From Lutispora saccharofermentans (GTDB taxonomy: Bacteria > Bacillota > Clostridia > Lutisporales > Lutisporaceae): 64,000 nt of DNA. A program made the translations under genes and the position numbers. The stretch is from positions 1 to 64,000 of the forward strand of contig NZ_JAJEKE010000009.1 in assembly GCF_024363565.1 (NCBI RefSeq), written 5' to 3'. Each line of letters opens with the position of its first letter. Position 1 is the stretch's first letter. A model generated the notes under the pieces. It did no database searches, was not told the origin of the DNA, and saw nothing but the letters and a program-made list of their open reading frames with translations. Shown here piece after piece: positions 17,903 through 25,828 of this stretch.

Positions 17903-18583
17903 GTGATTTCATTGGAAAAGCCCATAGAGGGCATATTTATAAGGGAGCAAAAAAATCGCTTTATCTGCGAGGTTATGGTAGATGATGAGGTAATAGAATG
18001 TTATGTCCCATCCTCCTGCCGTCTTGATAATTTTATCGATCTACATGGAAAGCGGGTGCTTCTGCTTCCAACAATGGCACCAAGCGCAAGAACAAGGTAT
18101 TCCCTGTTTGCCGTTCCATATAAGCGTAATCACATCCTGCTGAACCTTGGAAGGGTCAATAGTGTAATTGAGCGAGATATAAAAAAAAGATGCTTTTCCA
18201 CACTCGGCAAACGGTCAGCGGTATATCGAGAATATAAAGTCGGCTCTTATAAAAGCGATTTATTTATCGCAAATAGTAGCACTCTTTTGGAGATCAAGAG
18301 TGTACTTTCTTTAGAGAAGAGTGCGGTGTTTCCAACCGTTTTTTCTCAACGAACGCTAAATCAGTTTAAGGAGATATCCTCATTGATGGACAGAGGTTAT
18401 AACGCAGCCCTTGTTATTGCCTCCATAAATCCATATGTTGAAGAAATCCAGATAGATACCTCTTCACCATTTTATGAATCCTTGGCACCCTGTATTGAAA
18501 AAGGTATGCAGCTATTTGCTGTATCCTTACATATTTATCAAGGTGAAGCGCGAATTAAACAAAAAATAAAGATAAAAACATGA
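17903..18583 (+). CDS. SfsA-like DNA/RNA nuclease
   Basis: A 226-residue protein resembling SfsA along its length: an OB-like N-terminal half (IEGIFIREQKNRFICEVMVD, ECYVPSSC) and a PD-(D/E)XK-type C-terminal half (YKSDLFIANSSTLLEIKSVL, with Asp and the E-I-K triad), followed by FSQRTLNQFKEISSLMDRGY, which corresponds to the conserved RGQKHL region. The start is GTG behind AAGGAG. It is 14 bases downstream of the FtsK-like gene, so it belongs to the operon. SfsA was named as a sugar-fermentation regulator and later shown to have nuclease folds; here, as the last member of a defence operon, a degradative effector or accessory nuclease role is more likely. Confidence 0.7.
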   Translation: MISLEKPIEGIFIREQKNRFICEVMVDDEVIECYVPSSCRLDNFIDLHGKRVLLLPTMAPSARTRYSLFAVPYKRNHILLNLGRVNSVIERDIKKRCFSTLGKRSAVYREYKVGSYKSDLFIANSSTLLEIKSVLSLEKSAVFPTVFSQRTLNQFKEISSLMDRGYNAALVIASINPYVEEIQIDTSSPFYESLAPCIEKGMQLFAVSLHIYQGEARIKQKIKIKT

Positions 18584-18615
18584 TCTTATAAGAGGGAATC
18601 CCCAGATAAAAATCG

Positions 18616-18644
18616 TTGATATACTCGTAAACATAGGCTATGTT
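18616..18644 (+). promoter_or_regulatory. Weak candidate promoter
   Basis: TTGATA and TATGTT spaced by 17 bases, about 70 bases upstream of the membrane-protein gene. A TATAAT at 18645-18650 also lies here but lacks a matching -35. Suggests that the next two genes form their own transcription unit. Confidence 0.3.
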
Positions 18645-18717
18645 ATAATTAATTATGCTTATTACACAGCAGAAAACTACCTAGTTCATTGTAACGCTTA
18701 ATATAAGGAGATTGGAT

Positions 18718-19755
18718 ATGTTAGATAATACAATTACATTGTTTTCTTCTGATAGCAGGCCTCAATATACGAAAGATATTTTTAATGTCTTAGCTCTTCC
18801 GCATGGTAGCATGTACCGATTTAGGTATAAAGAAAAGTACATACATTGTGATATAATCGGAGACCTAGACAATAGCAAAATAAAAGGCACAACCGCCTTA
18901 ATAGCATTTAGGACAAACTTGGGTGTTGCTGAAAATAAGCATTTTTTTATCCCGGTACGCTGGGCTTTGATTGAAAACGTTCAGAAAAGTGCTGATTTTT
19001 ATTTAATTGATTTTGTTGTTAAGGGTTTTGCTGTGTTCAATAAAGAATTTGATGATAATCGTAATAATTTTGATGACATCAATTCTCTGGCAAAAAAATA
19101 TTTTACTACAAATGATAAGATTGAAGCCTTCGTTGTAAAGAATACGCCCAATATTGTTATCACATATAATAAATCCAATAAAACAAACGATAATGAAGAG
19201 AAAGATCGCTGGCTGAAGGTCATTGAAACTCTCCATATCTATCCGAGGTTTGAAAAATGCTATTTTTTCAAGGCATCGATAATAAGAAACGGACTCGCAA
19301 AGATTTTTAAACCTGGTATCATACGAGAGGGTGGCAGAACGAATATCAATATTGAATATAATAACTTTTGTGATATTTCAGATTCTGAAATTAACATTGA
19401 GTACGATGAATGCTTATTAATACCATCTGGAGACAAGAAAACTAAAATTGAATGCAGATACGATTCTGCCATGTTTGCATTTCAAGCTAAAGGCGTGTTA
19501 TCAAAAACCCCCACCCAAATAATACTAAACTGCCGCAGTTCACAAGACATTGAAACTAAGATTAAGATTCCGTTGGAAATAAAAAGGAATTATTTCTTTT
19601 TGGTCGCTCGTGTTATTTTATCACTCGCTGGCGCAATATTGATTGGTTTGCCAGGAATTCTACCAGATACGACACCCACAGAAACTACAGTCCCTATGTT
19701 TATTGCAGGTTCATTATTAATTGCATTTAACTGGTTAATACCTTACAAGGAGTAG
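18718..19755 (+). CDS. Unknown protein with two C-terminal membrane segments
   Basis: About 345 residues. I do not recognise the family. The N-terminal ~285 residues are soluble and strand-rich (many alternating hydrophobic and polar stretches), with no catalytic motif. Residues ~290-345 contain two hydrophobic helices, FFLVARVILSLAGAILIGLP and FIAGSLLIAFNWLIP, separated by a short Thr/Pro loop, so the soluble part would face the cytoplasm or be tethered to the membrane. ATG at 18718 is chosen because AAGGAG is 10 bases upstream; the TTG six bases earlier is less likely. It is followed two bases later by the YunG-like gene. Its place at the edge of a defence island makes a membrane effector conceivable, but nothing in the sequence proves it. 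Confidence 0.6.
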   Translation: MLDNTITLFSSDSRPQYTKDIFNVLALPHGSMYRFRYKEKYIHCDIIGDLDNSKIKGTTALIAFRTNLGVAENKHFFIPVRWALIENVQKSADFYLIDFVVKGFAVFNKEFDDNRNNFDDINSLAKKYFTTNDKIEAFVVKNTPNIVITYNKSNKTNDNEEKDRWLKVIETLHIYPRFEKCYFFKASIIRNGLAKIFKPGIIREGGRTNINIEYNNFCDISDSEINIEYDECLLIPSGDKKTKIECRYDSAMFAFQAKGVLSKTPTQIILNCRSSQDIETKIKIPLEIKRNYFFLVARVILSLAGAILIGLPGILPDTTPTETTVPMFIAGSLLIAFNWLIPYKE

Positions 19756-19757
19756 CT

Positions 19758-20144
19758 ATGATATATAGATTTCTTAAATTGCTAAAGGCTATAAAGTCAT
19801 CTTGGGGAGTTGATACCGCATATAAGGATGATATTCCCAAATGGTCAACCGACAATCCATCAGCTGGTCAGTGTGCTGTTACAGCTTTAATAATTCATGA
19901 CTATTTCGGCGGAAAAATATATAGTGGCGTTTCCCAAGATGGTGTGGTTCATTACTGGAATAAAATACATGGCATAAAAATTGACTTAACCCGAAGTCAA
20001 TTTAAAGATACAAAAACATTCTCAAATATTACTAAATGGAAAGCGGATGAATTATTACAAACGGGTAATGTCAGGGAACGTTATGAGATACTCAGGAGTA
20101 GAGTAGAGTCGTATTTGCTTGAAAATAGACTAAGAAAACGTTGA
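19758..20144 (+). CDS. YunG-like small protein
   Basis: A 128-residue cytoplasmic protein. The segment WSTDNPSAGQCAVTALIIHD followed by YFGG, then HYWNKI and IDLTRSQF, matches the YunG family seen in Bacilli and Clostridia, with a conserved Cys in the GQCAVTAL motif that hints at a papain- or transglutaminase-like fold. Function is unknown. The RBS ACAAGGAG lies 5 bases before the ATG and the gene follows the membrane-protein gene by only two bases, so the two are co-transcribed. It is the last + strand gene before the leftward recombinase module starts. Confidence 0.65.
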   Translation: MIYRFLKLLKAIKSSWGVDTAYKDDIPKWSTDNPSAGQCAVTALIIHDYFGGKIYSGVSQDGVVHYWNKIHGIKIDLTRSQFKDTKTFSNITKWKADELLQTGNVRERYEILRSRVESYLLENRLRKR

Positions 20145-20311
20145 TATTCTCCTTCAATATAACGAAGGTCGGTCCTTATCTATCTGAATGTTCCAGCCCA
20201 TATGATGAGAAACTACAAGGTTTTGTGCCTTTAGCTTCTCGTTTTAATCAATATAAGAATATAGCGAAATTGTTACCCTTAAATATATTTTTGTAGTAAT
20301 ATCGGTCTACG

Positions 20312-20779
20312 CTATTCTAATTCTAAAATCATGCACTTTTGCTCCATGCTTAGCTGCTGGTGACTCCTGCTATAAGCATATATGTTAAAGTGATAATCTC
20401 CCGGATAAGGGAAGCATCGGATGTAAAACTGATATTCCGCTGTCTCTGCTATGAAGCCATATGAGGGGCAGTTATCCTCGTTGATTTTTGACTCCGGATG
20501 CTGTAGGCAATATGCTCTCATTGCAGCTATATTTTTCAGAAGGCCATCCTTGCGAAGCAAATCCACAACCTCCTGCAGAATATCATTAAATTGCTGTGTT
20601 TGTAATTCCTCAACGTGTGAAAACCATGTATGCCAGAACTCCCCTCCATTGCGACCAAAGTCGCCACGCAACCGCCCAATCCATGCATCCTGTGATTTCG
20701 TATTGCTGTCAGAATACAAAAGCTTTGCTTCATCGTCTATTATTGGTCGCAAGCTGATATTTTTATCCTTATTCTGCAT
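20312..20779 (-). CDS. Unknown ICE-associated protein (155 aa)
   Basis: I do not recognise a named family. The protein is hydrophilic and rich in aromatic residues (GEFWHTWFSHVEEL, YQFYIRCFPYPGDYHFNIYA), with no signal peptide or membrane helix. It is the final gene on the - strand of the integration module, 63 bases downstream of the DUF4314 gene and after the recombinases, and so is probably co-transcribed with them. The 5' end is preceded by a GGGGGTGAT ribosome binding site, giving good support for translation from 20779. Small proteins in this place in Clostridia elements are usually accessory factors of unknown function. Confidence 0.6.
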   Translation of the reverse strand: MQNKDKNISLRPIIDDEAKLLYSDSNTKSQDAWIGRLRGDFGRNGGEFWHTWFSHVEELQTQQFNDILQEVVDLLRKDGLLKNIAAMRAYCLQHPESKINEDNCPSYGFIAETAEYQFYIRCFPYPGDYHFNIYAYSRSHQQLSMEQKCMILELE

Positions 20780-20842
20780 AGCATCACCCCCCTCGTTAAA
20801 AATTTAAGTATAAAACCCTATGACTCATCATCTACTCACCCC

Positions 20843-21331
20843 TCATTCCATTTTCATGCCGAATTGCTCGTCCACGTCATTTGATTGCTTTGACTGATCT
20901 GCCTCAGTGAAATTGACGTATTCACCGATGATATTCAGTGCTTCCTCGTAGCTAACGGAATCTGTGATCCTCTGATACATTTGGTTAGCCTGCTCCCGCA
21001 TACCTGCCGCTTTTAATGTACGTGAGGCAATCCCCGCCAAATTGAAGATGTTTCCGTTGGCGCCGATGAGCGGAGCATCTGGTTTCTCCGTCCGTGTCTG
21101 TATCGGCTCCGGCTGTGAGACAGCTGAGAAGCTATCCTCACCGGGAACAAGAGCAAGGGTTCTGCCATTGTCCCAGGTCATTTGAAGCTGACCGATGTCA
21201 TCTACAAAATCCACTGTCCCCATCAATCCTGGAAGCATATCCAATTCTCCGGACATTGCAGCTAATCGAATTCGTGTTCCTTTAGGATACATATTCTTAA
21301 GCCGTTCAACCTTATTTGGCTCATTTAGCAT
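20843..21331 (-). CDS. DUF4314 domain protein
   Basis: About 162 residues. The N-terminal ~75 residues (VERLKNMYPKGTRIRLAAMS, then GLMGTVDFVDDIGQLQMTWD and NGRTLALVPGED) match the DUF4314 pattern, a small beta-barrel-like domain common in Firmicutes mobile elements. The remaining part is a polar linker followed by a helical segment with repeated Ala/Glu. I place the start at 21331 because AGGAGGG lies 8 bases upstream; extending to 21409 would run back into the recombinase stop. It lies directly downstream of a serine recombinase and probably shares its transcript. The function of DUF4314 is unknown. Confidence 0.7.
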   Translation of the reverse strand: MLNEPNKVERLKNMYPKGTRIRLAAMSGELDMLPGLMGTVDFVDDIGQLQMTWDNGRTLALVPGEDSFSAVSQPEPIQTRTEKPDAPLIGANGNIFNLAGIASRTLKAAGMREQANQMYQRITDSVSYEEALNIIGEYVNFTEADQSKQSNDVDEQFGMKME

Positions 21332-21401
21332 GTTCCATTCCCTCCTGTGTTTTTTTAATAAAAGAACAGGGATGACCCTTTTTAACCGTCCCTGCCTTGT
21401 G

Positions 21402-23054
21402 TTAATCAAAGTATGAAACCCGCTGATTCATCACGATTCCGGATTTGAATTGGACCTCAATTAGGTCATCCTTGACGGCCTTGATGCTTTGCAGGAGCCT
21501 CCTTACCAAGTCATTGTCAAACTCCCCGACCTCGCAGGTAGTTTTCTTTAGGCAGGCATCCATGTCCTCAACTCTTTGCTGAAAATTCGCCGCCATTTTC
21601 TGCTCCCGCACCAGCTCCAGCTTTTTCTGCTTCAGATCGTTGATCCGCTCCGCGATCCTATGATACTGCTCGTCAAAATCCTCTGTTATAGAACCCTGCT
21701 TAGCGTTTTCCTCTATCAAGGCCAGCATCTCAGCCTGCAGCTTTTCAATCTGTCCGTCATATTCGGTGGGTACATTTTTGGTAGAGTAGTTACCGATAAC
21801 CCGGATTACATTTTCTCGGAAGGCACCGACAAACTCGCCGCGATTCTCCACAACACTGTTTATAGCAGTCATTATTGCTTCATACAGGACATCCTCTTTA
21901 AATGTAGGCGAGTGTTTACAGTTCTTTGTTCCGTTCTTCAGGCGGTTATCACATCGCCACACAGCAGTTTTCTGTCCGTATTTAGACCATATCTGCCTGC
22001 GATATGGCTGACCACATTCCTTGCAGACCATAATATCGGTTAAGGCGAATTTGGAGCTGTATTTGCTTTTCTCCTTCTTATCCTTTCTGGCGACTGAGGG
22101 TTTATGGAGGCTTGCCCGCCTCGCTTTTTCCTCCTGTACCTGATAATAAAGCTCCTTAGGGATAATGGCTTCATGATCATCCTCTATGTAATATTGGGGG
22201 ACGATGCCTTTGTTCAGTACCCGCTTTTTGGTAAGGAAATCGATGGTATAGGTTTTCTGCTGGAGGACATCGCCCATGTATTTTTCGTTACTCAGCATTT
22301 TATTGATAGTGCCTGGGCACCACTTGTCCAAACCTGTGACAGTGGTGATACCTTCCGACTCTAATATCTTGGTGATCTGCACGATACTGCTTCCTTCGAG
22401 GTAAAGCCGGAAAATCCGTCTGACCAGCTCCGCTTCCTCCGGTACAATGACCAGCTCGTTGTTCTTATCCTTGGTGTAGCCTAAAAACTTATTGTGGTTG
22501 ACCGAGACGATGCCATTCTCAAATCGTCTGACTAAGCCCCACCGGGTATTCTCACTGAGGTTCCGGCTTTCCTCCTGCGCCTGACTGCTCAGGATGGTTA
22601 TCAAGAGCTCGCCGGTACCATCCAGCGTATTTACTCCCTCTTTCTCGAAAAATACGGCTACGTTCTTTTCTTTGAGCTTGCGGATGTTCTGGAGGCTGTC
22701 CACTGTGTTTCTGGCGAAGCGGCTGACCGACTTGGTGATTACCATGTCGATTTTTCCGGCCATGCAGTCCTCGATCATGGCGTTGAAGTCATCGCGCTTT
22801 TTGGTGTTAGTTGCGCTTTTGCCGTCATCGGCATAAATTCCGGCGAGCTTCCAGTTGGGATTACTCTTTATTTTTTCGGTATAGTAGGAAACCTGGGCTT
22901 CGTAGCTGGTTTCCTGCTGCTCCAGCGTGGTGCTGACGCGGCAGTATGCCGCCACCCGCAGGGCTTTAAACTGAGGCTTTATGCTCCTGTCATACTCCGG
23001 TCGGGATGGTATAAGGGATATGCTTTTCTTTTTAGCTGTCGCTGTCTGCATCAT
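21402..23054 (-). CDS. Large serine recombinase (complete)
   Basis: A 550-residue site-specific integrase/excisionase. The catalytic domain starts at about residue 30 with AAYCRVSTTLEQQ, where the Ser in CRVS is the nucleophile; the conserved GIYADDGKSATN, ITKSVSRFARNT and TILSSQAQEES motifs follow. Then come a recombinase domain (IFRLYLEGSS, LLSNEKYMGDVL), a zinc-ribbon domain with CKEC and CDN/C ligands (about 345-400) and a C-terminal coiled coil (EKLQAEMLALIEENAKQ). All of these are normal for integrases of Tn4451/Tn5397 type. It is one of four recombinase-related genes in tandem. Which one integrates the element cannot be told from sequence. RBS GGAAGGAG precedes the ATGATG start. Confidence 0.9.
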   Translation of the reverse strand: MMQTATAKKKSISLIPSRPEYDRSIKPQFKALRVAAYCRVSTTLEQQETSYEAQVSYYTEKIKSNPNWKLAGIYADDGKSATNTKKRDDFNAMIEDCMAGKIDMVITKSVSRFARNTVDSLQNIRKLKEKNVAVFFEKEGVNTLDGTGELLITILSSQAQEESRNLSENTRWGLVRRFENGIVSVNHNKFLGYTKDKNNELVIVPEEAELVRRIFRLYLEGSSIVQITKILESEGITTVTGLDKWCPGTINKMLSNEKYMGDVLQQKTYTIDFLTKKRVLNKGIVPQYYIEDDHEAIIPKELYYQVQEEKARRASLHKPSVARKDKKEKSKYSSKFALTDIMVCKECGQPYRRQIWSKYGQKTAVWRCDNRLKNGTKNCKHSPTFKEDVLYEAIMTAINSVVENRGEFVGAFRENVIRVIGNYSTKNVPTEYDGQIEKLQAEMLALIEENAKQGSITEDFDEQYHRIAERINDLKQKKLELVREQKMAANFQQRVEDMDACLKKTTCEVGEFDNDLVRRLLQSIKAVKDDLIEVQFKSGIVMNQRVSYFD

Positions 23055-23073
23055 GGCTTCTCCTTCCCTTGGT

Positions 23074-23973
23074 TTAATATCCGGCTTCCATAGTTAATCC
23101 ATTTATAAATTCAAACACCAGCCGATGCTCAGCGTAGACCGTGATTTGCTTTATCACCGTCAAAAACATTTCCTCATCAAATTCTGCGAGGGGCTGTCTG
23201 TCTGAAAACGCCTGCTTCATCTTCCCGGTGTTATATTCCGCGTCATCGATTACTGCCGTTTTGTAAAGGGCTTGCGCCCGCTTAAAAATAAGAGCCGGAA
23301 GCTCTTTGGACGAATATCGCCCTTCTGCTTCCAGCTCTTTAATTTTCTGATCCAATTTTTGAAATTCGAGGTTATAGGAGATTGGCTCTTTCGGGAGCCT
23401 CCGGTCGAGGATTTGCAGTCGTGCCAGAATCCGGTTGGCTGCCTCAAGGAAGGCTTTTTCGATTTGCTCGTCTGTAAGGAAGGCGCATTTACAGCATACT
23501 CGGTTCTTATAAATATACCTCTTACACTTCCAGAAGGTTTTTTCCGCTGCCTTACCGCAATGCTCGATGTATTTGCGGTATACCTCGCCGCATTCCCCAC
23601 ATCGGAGCCTGCCGGTGAATGGGTGCTGATGCTTTGCGCTGTTAGGCTGAATACTTCGCCCCAGCTGTTCACAGCGTTCCTGACGGCGCTTCTGCACCTG
23701 CTCAAATACCTCGGCGTCAATCATCCCTGGGTAGAATTCATCTCCAAGGTATTTGACATTCTCCAGTATCTTGCCGATGGAGCCATGATTCCACGAAGCT
23801 TTGTTGTTGGCATTCGGGAAGCCTATTTCGGCGAGCTGCTTTGCAAGGGCAAAGGTGGATGAGCCGGACAGGTAATCAGAAAATATCCTTTTCACTACCG
23901 CTGCCTTTGCTTCGTCAAATTGTATTTTGCCGTCCACCAGCTTATATCCGATTGGCATATGCCTTTGCATCAT
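23074..23973 (-). CDS. Serine recombinase lacking the catalytic domain
   Basis: A 299-residue protein beginning directly in the recombinase (DNA-binding) domain: PIGYKLVDGKIQFDEAKAAV, then IFSDYLSGSS and ILENVKYLGDEF. A zinc ribbon follows with CGECGEVY and later cysteine ligands, and a short C-terminal helical part ends it. The ~150-residue resolvase domain with the nucleophilic serine is absent. It has its own good RBS (AAGGAGG, 9 bases before ATGATG) and overlaps the neighbouring recombinase by 32 bases, so it seems to be a designed open frame and not decay. It could act as a DNA-binding partner or directionality factor for the complete recombinases; the role is inferred. Confidence 0.8.
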   Translation of the reverse strand: MMQRHMPIGYKLVDGKIQFDEAKAAVVKRIFSDYLSGSSTFALAKQLAEIGFPNANNKASWNHGSIGKILENVKYLGDEFYPGMIDAEVFEQVQKRRQERCEQLGRSIQPNSAKHQHPFTGRLRCGECGEVYRKYIEHCGKAAEKTFWKCKRYIYKNRVCCKCAFLTDEQIEKAFLEAANRILARLQILDRRLPKEPISYNLEFQKLDQKIKELEAEGRYSSKELPALIFKRAQALYKTAVIDDAEYNTGKMKQAFSDRQPLAEFDEEMFLTVIKQITVYAEHRLVFEFINGLTMEAGY

Positions 23974-25573
23974 CTTTTATTTCCTCCTTCCTGCAGGGTT
24001 CGGACAGCTCCAGCAGGTTTATAAGCTGGAAGGTGATTTGTCCGTTTTTCTGTACGATGACCTTGTCTATTGCCTGTAAAAATAAATCCTCACGGTATTC
24101 TTCAATGACGTGAGGATTGTTTCTGATTAGCTCTATTAGCTGTTCTGTTCCAGCTATCTCCCGGTCGAAGCCATTATTGTCCAATAGCTGGCTTCGTTTC
24201 TTTTTTGCGGCGACAAGCTCTATAGCCAGGGCGTTTTGCCGCTCTATAAAAACTGCATGGTCTATATACCCCTTCGATACCAGTCTGCTGAGTATATGAC
24301 CCTGCTCTGTCAGCTCCATAATCCGGTTACTGCATTCCCCGATTTCCTGTTCCTGCTGTTCGTCTATCCGAAGCTTTTTGAGCAGCTCCAGAAGGGGAGT
24401 GAGGATTTCGGTATAATTACTTACGAGCTTGTTCCACATCAAAGTGAAAGTCCATTGAACGTCATCCTCTCGGACTGCCTTTTGGCTGCATTTGGTGCTG
24501 TCGAAAATGTGCTGACGGCAGCACCATTGGATTTTCTCATATGGCTTGCCGATGTAAATTTTCTGCCTCCGGAACAGACTGCCGCATTCACCGCAGAGGA
24601 TTTTACTACTGAAGGCATACCGGCTTTGGTATTTCTCCAAATCGTCCACCCCCATCTGTTTTCTGCGGTATTCAAAGATTTCTTTTACTGCCTCCGCCTG
24701 TTCGTATGAGATAATGGCTTCATGGTTGTCCTCAATCAGATATTGGGGAAGCTGGCCTTTGTTTCTCTGCCTCTTAAAGGGCAGCACTTCTGTGGTTATG
24801 GTTTTCTGATGAAGCAGCCTGCCAGTATAAATGGGATTTAGTAGCATTTCCTTTATCACACCGTCATTCCATTTCTCAGCCGAGCGTATCGTGGGGAGTC
24901 CTTCCTCTGATAAATCCTTGGCGATGGCATATGTACCTTTGCCGTTCAGGTATTCACGGAAGATGCGGCGAACCACTTCGGCTTCTTCCTCCTGTATGAC
25001 CAGTTCTCCGGTTTCATCCTTGGTATAGCCGTATGCGGGAGTGCCGAGGATGAAGGTTCCATCCTGAAAGCGCTTTACTGCCGCCCATTTGTTGTTGGTG
25101 GAGACGCTTTCCGCTTCTCCCTGTGCCAGAGAGCTTAAGATGGTCAGCATCTGTTCGCTTTTCTCCGACAGGCTGTTGATGCTTTCCTTCTCGAAAAAAA
25201 CAGCGACGCCAAGCTCCTTTAATCTCCGGATTGCCTGAATGCTGTCTACTGTGTTTCTTGCGAAGCGGGTCACGGATTTCGTGATGATCATATCGATTTT
25301 GCCATCTTCGCAGTCCTTCATCATCCGCAGGAAGTCATCTCTTTTTTGGAGCTTCGTCCCGCTTCGGGCTTCGTCGGCATAAATACCTGCGAACTGCCAC
25401 TCCTCGTGATTTTCAATCAGGCTTTTATAATATGCCAGTTGTACAGAAAAAGAATTCTGCTGTTCACGGGAGTCGGTGCTTACCCGACAGTAGGCGCAAA
25501 CCCGCTTCTGGGGCTGCAGCTGTTTTGCAATCTGTTGCTTAACAGGATCGATTCTTACTATTTTCTTTGCCAT
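23942..25573 (-). CDS. Large serine recombinase (complete, second copy)
   Basis: About 543 residues. The catalytic domain carries VCAYCRVSTDSREQQNSF with the nucleophilic Ser, GIYADEARSGTK, IITKSVTRFARNT and TILSSLAQGEAE. The recombinase domain (IFREYLNGKGT, LLNPIYTGRLL) and the zinc ribbon (CGECGSLFRR with distal cysteines) follow, then a C-terminal coiled region. It differs clearly from the copy at 21402-23054, so the two are diverged paralogues and not a recent duplication. The start at 25573 follows GAAAGGAG; the longer frame to 25639 has no RBS. It overlaps the domain-less recombinase downstream by 32 bases, indicating coordinated synthesis. Confidence 0.9.
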   Translation of the reverse strand: MAKKIVRIDPVKQQIAKQLQPQKRVCAYCRVSTDSREQQNSFSVQLAYYKSLIENHEEWQFAGIYADEARSGTKLQKRDDFLRMMKDCEDGKIDMIITKSVTRFARNTVDSIQAIRRLKELGVAVFFEKESINSLSEKSEQMLTILSSLAQGEAESVSTNNKWAAVKRFQDGTFILGTPAYGYTKDETGELVIQEEEAEVVRRIFREYLNGKGTYAIAKDLSEEGLPTIRSAEKWNDGVIKEMLLNPIYTGRLLHQKTITTEVLPFKRQRNKGQLPQYLIEDNHEAIISYEQAEAVKEIFEYRRKQMGVDDLEKYQSRYAFSSKILCGECGSLFRRQKIYIGKPYEKIQWCCRQHIFDSTKCSQKAVREDDVQWTFTLMWNKLVSNYTEILTPLLELLKKLRIDEQQEQEIGECSNRIMELTEQGHILSRLVSKGYIDHAVFIERQNALAIELVAAKKKRSQLLDNNGFDREIAGTEQLIELIRNNPHVIEEYREDLFLQAIDKVIVQKNGQITFQLINLLELSEPCRKEEIKDDAKAYANRI

Positions 25574-25653
25574 GGTATTTCTCCTTTCTCGTGTATTTGG
25601 CCTCCTGTTAGCAACACACAATACCACAGAAAAAATCATATATCCAGGTGTTT

Positions 25654-25815
25654 TTACGCATATACCTTAGAAAGTTCGGGCGTGAAGGTTTCTCTGTTCA
25701 ATTCGTCTATTTTCTTGTACTCAGCGGGGGAGATTAGGCCGTTACGGAGCATTATATCCAACAGCTTTAACGCCACCTTGTATTTCACCTCATTGGCTGA
25801 CTGATCCTTTGACAT
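25654..25815 (-). CDS. SHOCT-like miniprotein (53 aa)
   Basis: A 53-residue frame from an ATG at 25815, with GGGAGGG six bases upstream, to TAA at 25654. The end region LLDIMLRNGLISPAEYKKID matches the short SHOCT-type helical pair (an L-x-x-G-x-I-(T/S)-x-x-E-(F/Y) pattern) often found next to recombinases of Firmicutes elements. It is 13 bases after the stop of the resolvase-like gene and upstream of a complete recombinase, so it belongs to the same leftward operon. SHOCT domains are thought to promote oligomerisation; the role here is unknown. Confidence 0.7.
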   Translation of the reverse strand: MSKDQSANEVKYKVALKLLDIMLRNGLISPAEYKKIDELNRETFTPELSKVYA

Positions 25816-25828
25816 CGCGCACCCTCCC

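Noticed and set aside
8252..18583. Complete Druantia or complete Dnd/Dpt system
   Set aside because: No DruE-type DUF1998 helicase and no DndA/C/D/E genes occur in the window, so neither name is justified.
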